A DNA stretch of 21,157 nt from Tritrichomonas foetus (taxonomy: Eukaryota; Parabasalia; Tritrichomonadida; Tritrichomonadidae), in contig MLAK01001072.1 in NCBI GenBank assembly GCA_001839685.1, positions 6,972 to 28,128 of the forward strand, in the 5' to 3' direction. Of this stretch, positions 1 to 9,080 are shown piece after piece. The notes beneath the pieces are model-generated. The model ran no database searches and was not told where the DNA came from. It worked only from the letters and a program-made list of their open reading frames with translations. The position numbers were made by a program, and so were the translations under genes. The number at the start of each line of letters is the position of its first letter. Positions within the stretch are counted from its first letter, which is position 1.

Positions 1-2554
1 TTTTTTTTTCTAAAATTCATTTTTCAGAAGGTGCGAATAACTTTTTTTTGAAAATTAATTTTTATTTGATATTGATATTATATGGTTAATAAATTGGCAA
101 TAATATATTGCAAATAAAGATTGTTTTTTCTGTGATTTTTTGAAGTTTGGGGAAATTGAATAGACATTCAAAAAGTTTCACCAAAAAACATCCTTTTTTA
201 CAGATATTGGTAGAAGCAGAGGAATACTTTGAAAATGTGATATATTTATATTATATTATATTTATTGAAATTCTACGAAGAATTATAGCGAAATAATGAA
301 AATTCGAGTTTTTTAGGATTTTTATTTCAATTTTTTTCAGAAAAGAATGTTGTGTTAGAATATGAGTGTTCAAAAATAAATGGTCTATCATAAATATACA
401 TGGTATTTATTTGTAATTATACTCGAAAAAATTAGAAAATATTAAGTAGATGATGTGTAAAAATTCAAAAATAAAAAAACTCTTTGGTGTACAGAACGGC
501 CTATTCATTATTTTTTTAATTTCACTTGATAAAAATAAATTATATCAAAAATAACTAGGATTTGGGGTTAGAGATCCTGAAAAATTGAAAAACCACGGTT
601 TTAGAAATTATTATTTTTTCTACCCTTTAAAACCATTTAAACTTCAAATTAATTATATATTCATAATATTTAAATATAAATAAGATTATACTATGAAATT
701 TAAATCAAATTAATAATTTTTTACTGAAAAAAAATCAAATATCATTTTTCGAAATTGTCAAGTGACCAAGCTTCTGAACAATTTAATAATCATATATCGA
801 TAGTCTATCTAGTATGTAACGATGCAGTGTTTTTCTTTTTTCCAGAAACTTATCCTGTCTGGANAAAAAGTTGATTCAAATTATCTTTATACGATGTGAA
901 ACGTATATTTACAAACAGTACAATTTCCTTCCACAAGTTTCAATTCATATATCAAAAGAAAGGTTATTGTGAGAAAAAGATATGAAAAGTGTAATTGAAT
1001 TAATTCTGTCATCTTGTCGTTAACTATTAGGAGGGATATTATAGAAAAAAGATGAGCCAATTTAATGAATTTATTTAGTTTATTTACCCAAGAAGAATAA
1101 GTAAAGCTATATAAATTTATATAGATTTAAATCCACTTGTGAGAATGAGTAGATTAATATGTTTTACTGATATCAGAACTTTTTTTTGAAATACTGTTTA
1201 TAATGTTCATTATTAGTAAATTGTATTAGCATTTGCTTTTTCATGAAAAATTTAATCCTAATATCGATAAATGATTTTTTCTAATTAATTCTCTAAACAT
1301 AATGTTTCTATGACAATTATATGTTTTGATAATGAATATATAAATAAACTAGAGTTGACTATACATCAAAAATCATATTGTGAAAAGAAACTAGCTATAA
1401 ATAATTCATAATATGATTTTTATATACGAAAAGATATGATTATGCAAAGCCTTGACCAATCTAAAGTTGAATAATAGATGAAAATTCTGTTTATTTATTG
1501 ATCTCATATCCATTCTGTGATTATTCACGTTCCATAGCATTATCATGCTTCAAAAATCTCAATCAAGTATTGTGTTTACATATTCTCGAGAAGTTCTCAT
1601 GATAAGACTTGAAAATTATTATTTATCTCCCCTCTTCCATTATTGTCATTCCTAATCAATAATCATAATCAATTTTTTATTATACATTGAACTGATCTCA
1701 AACTTATCACCTAATTCAAAAAAACTTGTTACTTCACAAAAGTATAATCACATTTGAGTTGATACATCGAAATAAAATGTTATGAATAAGTATATTAAAA
1801 ATAAAAATTATAAATTTCTGTGAAACATATAGAAATTCCATTATATTTTATACAAAACTCGAAATATTTTTTCTGAACTATGTCATAAAAAATGGTGATA
1901 GATAAAATATACGTATAGATAGCTACTTACCAAAAAACTAGACAAATTAAATATTATTATTCTATTTCGAGTTTCTTGGAATTTTATTACAATATTTTTG
2001 AGATGAAAATTTATCACACATCGTGATTAGTATCTTATGAGGAAGATGAAAAGGTGCATCAAATTATTTCCATGGATTCACATGAATACTCATAATAGAA
2101 CTTTGCTTTGTCACTATTTCCTTTATAATCATGCGTTTCCAAAGAAATCATCAGAAATTTTAACATCAAATTATTTCAATGCGGAACTTCAAAAATCATT
2201 TCTTCCGTAAAAACGGATATTTCTTATTTCGGTATGAATTTATAATTATTTTTCTAATATCTTTGAGTTTGCATTCCAACTACTTGAATTTATTCGTCAG
2301 AAAAGCTTCAGATTTCCTCCTTGAGAGAAGATATCAGCTCAAAATATTTGAAGATATTATATTTATATTTTTCATAGACTCAAACAAAAGATAATCATAT
2401 CACTTTTGAATTAATTTTCAATGTTTAATCAAAAGTTGAGATATTTCTATGAACATAAATAAAAGTGATAAACTCTCAAAACTGCTTAAGAAAATTCGAT
2501 TGATTGAAACTTTCTGAAAATATAATTTTCATATCATTATCACAAATATTAACG
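1..2554. other. AT-rich 5' intergenic region, no convincing gene
   Basis: This stretch is very AT-rich, with many T and A runs and frequent stops in all frames. The longest ATG frame, 2179-2394 (+), is hydrophobic and low in complexity and looks like chance. A 43-codon stop-to-stop frame at 1471-1602 (+) has a mildly protein-like composition but no start codon. One ambiguous base lies at 864. The last part, about 2400-2554, should hold the promoter of Myb-like gene 1. I see no tRNA, rRNA or mobile-element signature. Confidence 0.6.
2534..2538 (+). promoter_or_regulatory. Initiator-like TCATT upstream of Myb-like gene 1
   Basis: TCATT fits the trichomonad initiator consensus TCA-pyrimidine-(A/T). 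Its A lies 19 nt before the ATG at 2555, the usual spacing for the short leaders of this group. A second match, TCATA, lies at 2529-2533. The motif is short and the region AT-rich, so chance matches are expected. The position supports starting at 2555 rather than at an upstream TTG. Confidence 0.4.
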
Positions 2555-3190
2555 ATGTTTTCCATGAACATGTGCTTTCCATATTATGAAAATTATGAAG
2601 GAACAGAAGATATTGCAGCCAATCTATCGGCTTCCATAGGGAATAAGAGAAGCAAAAGCAAAAGAAGCAGGTTTTCGAAGGAAGAAGATGATAAACTTGA
2701 TAAACTAGTCATAAAATATGGGCAACATAATTGGCAGAAGATAGCTGATAAAATTGGAACCAAAAGCGTTCGACAGTGTCGTGATAGATGGAAAAATTAT
2801 GTTGATCCCAATTTAAATAGCAATGATTGGTCAAATGAAGAAGATAATCTTTTAATTACGAAATTTTATGAAATTGGTCCACATTGGAGACAAGTTGCTG
2901 CAGGATTTAATAATCGCTCAATCAACTGCGTCAGAAATCGCCTTATTAAGCTATTAAAGAATTACCAGATATCTTCTCAATATTTAAAAGGGGATACACC
3001 ATTCAATATCCCGAATCAATATGAAAAAGGGAAATATGCACAAAGTAAAACAAGTGACGGAATTTTTTCGCGCCTCGATTTCGTAACACTAATGAATCAT
3101 GCACAGAATGATAACTACTCCCAGCAAATGAATTTAATAACAGAGCAAGTTATAGAGGAGATAAGCCAGTGTACTGAATTTGATTTTTAA
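2555..3190 (+). CDS. R2R3 Myb-like DNA-binding protein 1
   Basis: A protein of 211 residues carrying two tandem Myb/SANT repeats, roughly residues 39-85 and 91-135. Repeat one starts RFSKEED and contains the recognition-helix signature RQCRDRW, ending NYVDP. Repeat two starts DWSNEED, contains GPHWRQ, and has lost the usual last tryptophan (RNRLIKLL). A basic patch rich in Lys, Arg and Ser precedes the repeats. In trichomonads such proteins bind promoter elements and regulate transcription, so a nuclear role is inferred. The frame is open upstream to a TTG at 2504, but the first ATG is at 2555 with an initiator-like TCATT before it. It is a paralogue of the protein at 18802-19527 but uses AT-rich codons. 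The C-terminal 75 residues are not recognised. It faces the STPGR gene tail to tail. Confidence 0.88.
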   Translation: MFSMNMCFPYYENYEGTEDIAANLSASIGNKRSKSKRSRFSKEEDDKLDKLVIKYGQHNWQKIADKIGTKSVRQCRDRWKNYVDPNLNSNDWSNEEDNLLITKFYEIGPHWRQVAAGFNNRSINCVRNRLIKLLKNYQISSQYLKGDTPFNIPNQYEKGKYAQSKTSDGIFSRLDFVTLMNHAQNDNYSQQMNLITEQVIEEISQCTEFDF

Positions 3191-3204
3191 AATGAACTTT
3201 TTTC

Positions 3205-3623
3205 ATTCGGTTAAAAAAGTGTTTGATTTTAAATCGATGATTCAAATTTAGTATAATAAATCGGATTTTTTCTTTCATTTCTTCATGTACATTTATTTAA
3301 TTAAAACATTTATAATGAGAGGAATTGAACAAGTCAAATTTGCTCAAGCATTTACTTTTGTTGAATAATTGTCTTCTGTTGAATAGTTGTCTTTTGATGA
3401 ATGATTGCCTTTTGATGAATAATTTTCTTGTGATGAATAATTGTCTTCTGTTGAATAATTGTTTTTTTGATAAAGTTTATGTGAAATATTAATATTTAAT
3501 AAAGTTTATAGATATCTTTCCTTCTTTCTTGACTGACAACAATCAAATTTCTTTCCAAATATTCTCTAACAAACAAAGTAATAAACTATTAAAATTGGAA
3601 AAATGAATTTTTTTTAACCGAAT
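3205..3623. repeat. 14-bp perfect inverted repeat flanking 391 bp
   Basis: ATTCGGTTAAAAAA at 3205-3218 is the exact reverse complement of TTTTTTAACCGAAT at 3610-3623. Each arm lies just past the stop of the nearer gene (15 nt after Myb-like gene 1; 46 nt after the STPGR gene), so each gene carries ATTCGGTTAAAAAA in its own sense 3' flank. It could be a shared 3'-end processing element (it contains TAAA, reported as a trichomonad polyadenylation signal), or the ends of a small element. I saw no target-site duplication. Confidence 0.75.
3361..3468. repeat. 18-bp minisatellite, six units
   Basis: Six consecutive 18-bp units of the form (t/a)tgaataattgtcttctg start at 3361, 3379, 3397, 3415, 3433 and 3451, with a few substitutions each and a partial match before. 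The period is a multiple of three and both strands stay open across it. On the minus strand it reads as a hydrophilic six-residue repeat of the type DNYSTE/ENYSSK ending VNA-stop, but that frame starts after a stop and lacks an ATG. It is either a non-coding minisatellite or the tail of a lost repeat protein. Confidence 0.85.
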
Positions 3624-3669
3624 ACTATACATTTACTCTAAATATTTCAAAAAGAAATTAAATCAAAAA

Positions 3670-4719
3670 CTAAAAAACGAACTCCATCAGTGTTTCCTTT
3701 TCACCAATTGTGCATTGTCTTCCTCGTGGCAGTTCAGGAAGACCAATATATCCAACATTGGGTTCCTTATTTCTTGCTTCTGGTAGCTTTTTGCCAATCG
3801 ACTTTTTCTGTGAAGGAAGTGATACTTTTTCTGGTGCATAACTTCCTGGACCAGGCGTGAAACTCTTTGGAATCCACGAAACGCCTGTATCTTCAAGAAT
3901 CCTTCTTTTTGAGGCACTATCTGCTCCTATTCCGTTTGGGGGGTCGATATAATCACTGCCAACATAGTCATTCTTTTTTTCCTTAAATTTCTGGCCTATG
4001 GTTGACCGGATGCCTTTTTTGCCCCATGGCTCCTGCAAGGCGTGCTCATCAGGACCCGGCATCTTAGGTATTTTTGGATCATTGAATTTTTCGCTTATTG
4101 AATATTTCAATGATGAAAAATCTTTTCGGGTTTCATAAGATCCTGGGCCAGGGACAGCACTTTTTTCTTTACTCGACATGAACGATCGATTGGTTTTGTT
4201 ATCATTAATTGTATATCGTGGAGATTTGGCCCAATTAATATCATTGTATTTATTGCTGTCGTATTTTGGTCCGGGCGAGGCTTCTCGATTAACCCACGAC
4301 GATTCTAATTTTGTTCCGATCGAATATTTTGGGGTTGAGTCGCCCATTTTGTACCGCGTATTATATTTATCTGGGCTGACGTAACTTTGACGCTGAGGTC
4401 CTTCAATTTTTCCGCTGATTGTTTTTTTGAGACCATCTGAGCCAAAATTCTGAGGATAAAAGCAGTATTCGTTTCCTTTATATATTTTGTCAGAATATCT
4501 CGGGCGAATTGAATAAGCAGGCGATCTTTTTGTATCGTTTGGCTCACCCAAATGATTTGGGAAGTCTTTGTTATCGTATACGACTTTTTCTTTTCGTTTT
4601 TCTTTGATTGTATATCGAGGTGAGGAATCACCGAATCGTGGTGATGTGTCGAAGTCAGCAGGTCCAACTGTGAGCCGGTCTCGTAAAGAGCGCCGTGCAA
4701 AAATGTCTTTTTGATTCAT
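3670..4719 (-). CDS. STPGR (SHIPPO/Odf3-like) PG-rich repeat protein
   Basis: A 349-residue Pro-, Gly-, Ser- and Lys-rich protein with repeated PG motifs: PGPKY at about 149-153, PGPGSY at 190-195 and 289-294, and PGPDEH at 221-226. They alternate with short beta-type segments such as SPRYTI, TPKYSI and LKYSI. This is the pattern of the sperm-tail PG-rich repeat family (Odf3/SHIPPO/CIMAP), whose members line or bind flagellar doublet microtubules. A flagellar or cytoskeletal location is inferred from the family. The start ATG at 4717-4719 opens the long frame. Just upstream the coding strand reads TCAATTACC, a weak match to the initiator consensus because A replaces the pyrimidine. The region is GC-richer than its flanks. 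Several shorter frames on both strands are shadows of it. Confidence 0.85.
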   Translation of the reverse strand: MNQKDIFARRSLRDRLTVGPADFDTSPRFGDSSPRYTIKEKRKEKVVYDNKDFPNHLGEPNDTKRSPAYSIRPRYSDKIYKGNEYCFYPQNFGSDGLKKTISGKIEGPQRQSYVSPDKYNTRYKMGDSTPKYSIGTKLESSWVNREASPGPKYDSNKYNDINWAKSPRYTINDNKTNRSFMSSKEKSAVPGPGSYETRKDFSSLKYSISEKFNDPKIPKMPGPDEHALQEPWGKKGIRSTIGQKFKEKKNDYVGSDYIDPPNGIGADSASKRRILEDTGVSWIPKSFTPGPGSYAPEKVSLPSQKKSIGKKLPEARNKEPNVGYIGLPELPRGRQCTIGEKETLMEFVF

Positions 4720-5065
4720 GGTAATTGAATCTTTTTTAACGTATCCTCAAAATGCTGCTTTGAAAATATTGACTTTTTAAATATTTATTTGGTTGTTGTA
4801 TGGCCAAATAGACTTTTAAAACAATTGCGGAAATCTTTCGACTCAAGCTCTGAGTCCCGAATATCAAACAAGTTCGGAACATTGAATGAATAAACGAATA
4901 TTTTCTCTTGAATATTTTTGTGATTCTTCCGATTATTTCAATGAATCACAGAAATGTTTAGATTAAAAAAAAAGACAAATAAAAATAAAATCTTGTTGAA
5001 ACACATAAAAAGTTTAAATAACATACAAATAAAATAAATGCATGACAACAAAATTAAGACATATT
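4720..5065. other. Intergenic region upstream of the STPGR gene
   Basis: About 345 bp of AT-rich sequence with A runs near 4965-4990. It should contain the STPGR promoter on the minus strand and the 3' end of the possible small gene at 5066-5296. No further gene or repeat was recognised. Confidence 0.55.
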
Positions 5066-5296
5066 CTAGAATTTGATGGTCATATCCACCTTTTGGCAGG
5101 AAATCTTTCCAAGATTGGCGCTTGGATCATTACAATTCACTTTAATAAATTTGCTCTCTTTCTTGATGAAGTTTGGCGGAGAAAATCGGTGATGATGATG
5201 TCGAATGGAGGGGCGACGAAGATTCAGGCCGATAATGGCAGGATTTTCAGAAAAACAACTCGTGTAATTTAACTGACAACAGGAAGAAGTTGACAT
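5066..5296 (-). CDS. Possible small unknown protein, 76 residues
   Basis: Starting at the ATG at 5294-5296 this frame gives 76 residues beginning MSTSSCCQLNY, with a basic stretch LRRPSIRHHHHRFSPP and a Lys-rich C-terminal half. RRPS resembles a basophilic kinase site. The coding strand reads TCTCACATG at the start, an initiator-like TCACA abutting the ATG, as also seen at Myb-like gene 2 (18802). An in-frame ATG further out, at 5345-5347, would add 17 residues (93 in all). A competing frame at 5042-5272 (+) covers the same DNA. The stretch is GC-richer than its surroundings, which favours some coding origin, but no family is recognised and it could be a relic. Confidence 0.3.
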   Translation of the reverse strand: MSTSSCCQLNYTSCFSENPAIIGLNLRRPSIRHHHHRFSPPNFIKKESKFIKVNCNDPSANLGKISCQKVDMTIKF

Positions 5297-5530
5297 GTGA
5301 GAGAAAAGGAGAGGAGGAGGAGAAAATGAAAAATGATATGAAGCCATGGAAATTTTGGAAAATTTTCACCAACTTTTTGAAATTCTCTGGCACGAACAAA
5401 TTGTCCTACAAAAGTGGACAAAATGAAATGATTTTCAATATGAATATAACGGCAAAAATTTTAATTCATTGAATTTTTGAATTTTTATTTGGCTGTAGCA
5501 TGAAGAATCTTAATGACCTTATGTTCATTG

Positions 5531-5577
<47 letters not shown>

Positions 5578-5890
5578 TAAGGTCAAACTAGAGAGATATG
5601 GTGAAATATGTAAACAGACTTCTCAATCTCAAAAGATTCATTTTCACCTTTTTCAACAGATAATATTCTTATTCTCTAATAATCATAATAAGTTAGACAT
5701 CTTTATATAGTTGAGAAACCCTCCTCCTAAAATACTAGTTGTTAAACAACATGAGTGGAGCATAGAATCTCATGCGAATTCTCTCTGTTTCGTCAATTGG
5801 ATTAATACTTTTTGAATGATTCTGTTTTATTCATTCTTAAAAATATATATAAATGAAATTTCTCAGAATGATAATTGATATGATCGATGC
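5297..5890. other. Intergenic region with a long poly(A) tract
   Basis: It holds a purine-rich stretch (5297-5340), the A44 tract at 5531-5574 and AT-rich filler. The + frames at 5290-5472 and across the A tract are low in complexity and judged spurious. Confidence 0.55.
5514..5585. repeat. A44 homopolymer between 8-bp inverted repeats
   Basis: An uninterrupted run of 44 A residues occupies 5531-5574. It is bracketed by TGACCTTA (5514-5521) and its exact reverse complement TAAGGTCA (5578-5585). The run is much longer than any other homopolymer here. A retroposed poly(A) tail, replication slippage, or an assembly join are possible. I did not find flanking direct repeats that would show retroposition. 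Confidence 0.8.
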
Positions 5891-6602
5891 ATGTTTTTTG
5901 GCAATCCATTTCCTGAAAATATCACTGACTCTCCGCTAGTAATTATATATGAAAATCATGAATTTTGAAGCAGACTGGTTCCCTAGATATGCATTATGAT
6001 TTGGCAAAAAGCTCTGTGATTTTTCTCAAGAAAAAGTTATTAACAATCTATCGATTGTTGGTGGAATTACACCTTTATTGAGTTTTAACTCGAATATTCT
6101 GAGTTTAGATATTATTAAAGATGAATATACATTATCTTATTATGATAAAGCCGATAATTTCTTTCATGAATCTACCATTACCTATTGAAGAAAATAAGGC
6201 TATTGAATGACTTGCCCTTTAAGTTTCCCAAAATTTATTTGAATCAGATTTTCACTATTCAACACAATGGAAGATGGAAAAGCTCTTGCTTTATACTTTA
6301 TATCAAAATAGAAAGAAGATGTGCTGGAGTTTTTATTCTGCTGTAATCTAACAAAATTCTTGACTTATTCTATATTTATTTTGTAATTTTTTACTTCATA
6401 AATTAAAAACAAATTGAAAAAGGCATATAAAAATATTATCTCACAAATGGTCTTAAAAACCATTATATCTACAGGCAATGCTCATTGTTTTTCTTTAAAT
6501 ATTTACTTAAAACAAAATGTCAAAACCATGAATGATTTTTTTATTCTCCCTCAACATGCTTTTTTGAAGTCAGTTGAGGTGGATCAGAATCTTGTTGAAT
6601 AA
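5891..6602 (+). pseudogene. Decayed gene of unknown family
   Basis: Protein-like segments follow one another in different + frames. From ATG 5891 the frame reads MFFGNPFPEN to ENHEF-stop. A shifted frame then gives EADWFPRYAL, an in-frame TGA, and FGKKLCDFSQEKVINNL onward, to a stop near 6186. Further pieces are LPIEENKAIE-stop, a segment with MEDGKALALYFISK-stop-KEDVLEF, and a C-terminal piece without a leading ATG at 6414-6602 ending VEVDQNLVE-stop. At least three frame changes and two internal stops separate them. The pieces are richer in charged residues than random AT-rich translation. I cannot name the family. It may be a degenerate member of a large trichomonad gene family. Confidence 0.45.
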
Positions 6603-6853
6603 TTTCCAAAAAGACCATAATCAATTCTGTCTCAGAATGCTAAGAATCAAAACAAAGAAGTAAAAAATATTCGTGTTTATTGTTGTATTTCCGGGAAAGG
6701 AGATGTAAAAGAAAGGTGAGTCACTTTACATATATTTTATAAATACATTATAATTTAAGTTTACAATTATTACTTGTTGTGAACATAATGGAATCGTAAC
6801 CAATAAATTGGTGAAATAGTGATGGAATGTTATCAATTTCGAATGATAAAAAT

Positions 6854-8045
6854 TCATGGAGAATTGACAGAAAACACCGATGGCTTATTAACACCAAAAC
6901 TCTCAATATTGAGAAGATCCTTCTGTGATGAAACACGCGATTTCGATAAAACCATTGGTCTAATTCGTGATGAAAACACCTGACGTGCGTAAACTGCCAT
7001 TGGCATGTTTTTCCCACGAAAATCCCTGATGGATGAAAAGCTTTGCTTTGATCGAATTAAAGGTATCGATTCCACAATTTGAATGCGACTCTCTCCTTTC
7101 TTCAAATGGTTAACTGGTTCAAACGTGAGCTTCTTGTATTCATTATCAGCACTAATCTCTAAAATTCCACACAAATTGTTTCTAATATTACTGTAATTGC
7201 TGCTGCTGAAAACTGTAATAACTTTATTGCTACATGATAACTTTATTGCTACATGATAACTTTATTCCATGATTTACGCATTCGTGTCCACGAATAATTT
7301 TTTGGAGTGGTGGGTTATCATTAAAAAATATACGACATGCAATATAACTATAACAGCAGCCTTTCCCTCTTTCACCTATTCCATACATTGAGGAGTCACT
7401 ATCAAAAGGATCGGACCACATCATGTCTCTTATCATTTGTTTAGAAAAGTCAACAATGGGTCTCTCCAATCTCTCAATTTGTGACACATTTTTTAAGGTC
7501 TCTGCTATGCCACCATGGACACAAAAATTAACAGAATTCACAATTGCAGCAATTGGCAAATAATTGAAAACATCATTGAATTTGTTAAAAAGTGACTCAT
7601 CTTTATATTCTGTCATTATTTCATCATAAAATCCGTATTTTCTGTTAATTTCTTGGAATTCATGATTTCCACGAATGAGGAAAAATCGTGTTGGGTGTTC
7701 TATGGTTAAGGCAAGTAAAAGTGAAATCACTTCTATTGAAAAGTCACCTCGATCAACAAAATCGCCGATAAACAAAAATTTGTCATGAGTATAAAAATGA
7801 GCATTTAAAATTCTGAGCAAATCGAGAATATTTCCGTGTAAGTCGCCTATAATTAACACCTCGCCGTCAATTCTGAGAAGAGTTGATTCTTTTTGGAACT
7901 TTTCCTTTGATTGATTTAATAAATTTGATAAAATAAGGCGTGAGAATTTTGGGATCTCGACTCGATGTCCAATTTTTGTGTAGTCGAAGTCAGATGCTGC
8001 GAAAATATCGAAGTACCTCGAGAAAATCGTCTTCGAGGGAATCAT
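6854..8045 (-). pseudogene. PP1-like Ser/Thr phosphatase broken by a 19-bp duplication
   Basis: The 5' part (8045 to 7230) encodes 271 residues with the metallophosphatase signatures in order: GDLHG 67-71, GDFVDRG 94-100, RGNHE 125-129, HGG 177-179, MWSDP 209-213 and RGHE 252-255. These residues normally bind the two metals and phosphate of PPP phosphatases, which remove phosphate from Ser/Thr. The frame stops at a TAG (7230-7232) right after SNKVIM, where the family normally continues into its last core strands. The 3' part, in another frame, runs on to a TGA at 6854 with LCGILEISADNEYKK and a basic tail. The break lies in two perfect 19-bp copies (7229-7247, 7248-7266). Dropping one copy makes the whole 1,173-nt frame continuous (390 residues), running SNKVITVF into the C-terminal part. 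If the duplication is real the protein lacks the end of its catalytic fold; if it is an assembly error or an allele, the gene is intact. Confidence 0.8.
7229..7266. repeat. Perfect 19-bp tandem duplication in the phosphatase gene
   Basis: GCTACATGATAACTTTATT occurs twice head to tail at 7229-7247 and 7248-7266, with a further partial copy (TAATAACTTTATT) ending at 7228. Nineteen is not a multiple of three, so it shifts the phosphatase frame and brings in a TAG. The identity of the copies indicates a recent event or an assembly artefact. Confidence 0.95.
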
Positions 8046-9080
8046 CAGAAATAAAACTGATCTGAATCACCAATTATTTGGAACTTTTTGATAGAATTGT
8101 CTAAATTGATCGAAATTTACAATTATTTATTTCTTATCAAATTTCTTTGAAAGAAAAGATTCATTGAAAAATATAAAATATATTCAGAATTTTTCTTGAA
8201 TGCAATTCCAGAATTCATTACGAATAATTCAAATTCTGAATCACTTTTTTTGCAGAACCTAATGATAGAGCATTTATAATTATTTCTAAAATTGTTGATT
8301 TTTCATTCTTACAGAATGATGTAATCTGGATTAAGTTTGTTTTTTGATAACTTTATTTGTAATTGAATAATTGAATTTTTTCACAACATATTCAATTTCG
8401 TGATATTCATTTTAAACTGATTGAAAAAAGGGAGAAATACTTTGAAAAAAATAAGGGCAATTTTTTTTTTCAAAATATAAGTTTCGAGGTATTACAAAAT
8501 TACTCAGAAAAACTTATTGATATAAATTTATTTAAATAGTTTACGTTTCTCTATTTTTTCCAATTCGAATTGACCTAAAATAGACCTTATATATTCGGAT
8601 TAAATTTTAGAAGTGTGCAACCAATCTTTCACCGACAAATCGTTCCCAAATTTTTACATCTTCTTATATAGCTGTAGACAAATTAAAAAAACCATACTTC
8701 GCGAAAATCTATCTCGGAATTATTGAGAAATGGAATTTCATTCAAATCCATAAACTATTGTGAATCCATTAGGTCAAATAATTTCACCATTCACATTTTT
8801 GAAAAATGGATCCAAAAGGCTTACTTGCATCATTACCAATCACATACACACGCAAATAAATTATGTATCAGTTGTTTTGACCTTTGTCGAATCACTCATT
8901 TCTCATGATGCATCATATATCGAAAACCTCTAGAAATGTTGTATGTTTTTATTCGCTCATCACAAAGAGTAAACAGAATTATTTTAATACCTTAATTTAC
9001 AAAATAAGTTGTCGGTGAAAATACGAGATTCAGATTATTGTGACTAGATTTCCTCAAAAACATAAAATTATAAAGTGTAT
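8046..9080. other. Divergent intergenic region
   Basis: AT-rich sequence upstream of the phosphatase gene (-). It contains the left arm of a 12-bp inverted-repeat pair and a 61-codon frame at 8723-8908 (+) that opens with TTG, lacks an ATG and is not convincing as a gene. The promoter of the phosphatase should lie near 8046-8100, though no exact initiator consensus is visible there. Confidence 0.55.
8627..9020. repeat. 12-bp perfect inverted repeat spanning 394 bp
   Basis: TTTCACCGACAA at 8627-8638 is the exact reverse complement of TTGTCGGTGAAA at 9009-9020. The arms are GC-richer than the surrounding sequence, which lowers the odds of a chance match. A small terminal-inverted-repeat element is possible, but no clear target-site duplication is seen. 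Confidence 0.6.

Larger units (their letters stand above)
3191..3669. other. Intergenic region between convergent genes
   Basis: This joins the 3' ends of Myb-like gene 1 (+) and the STPGR gene (-). It holds a 14-nt inverted repeat (3205-3218 and 3610-3623) and an 18-bp minisatellite (3361-3468), both listed separately. The rest is AT-rich. On the minus strand the minisatellite sits in a short open frame without an ATG. Confidence 0.7.

Noticed and set aside
2179..2394. 71-residue hydrophobic frame
   Set aside because: AT-driven composition (Phe, Ile, Leu, Asn), no initiator signal and no similarity recognised.
2504..2554. Upstream start of Myb-like gene 1 at TTG
   Set aside because: TTG is not an expected eukaryotic start; ATG 2555 follows an initiator-like motif.
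5042..5272. 76-residue + strand frame
   Set aside because: It overlaps the minus-strand frame, which has the better start context; both remain unproven.
5513..5710. Lys-rich protein across the A44 tract
   Set aside because: The lysines come from the homopolymer only, and the start is a TTG-type codon.
6748..7017. 89-residue minus frame over the phosphatase 3' part
   Set aside because: A shadow of the frame that continues the phosphatase.
7230..7266. A tiny intron explaining the phosphatase break
   Set aside because: The extra 19 bp is an exact tandem copy and lacks trichomonad splice signals; duplication explains it better.
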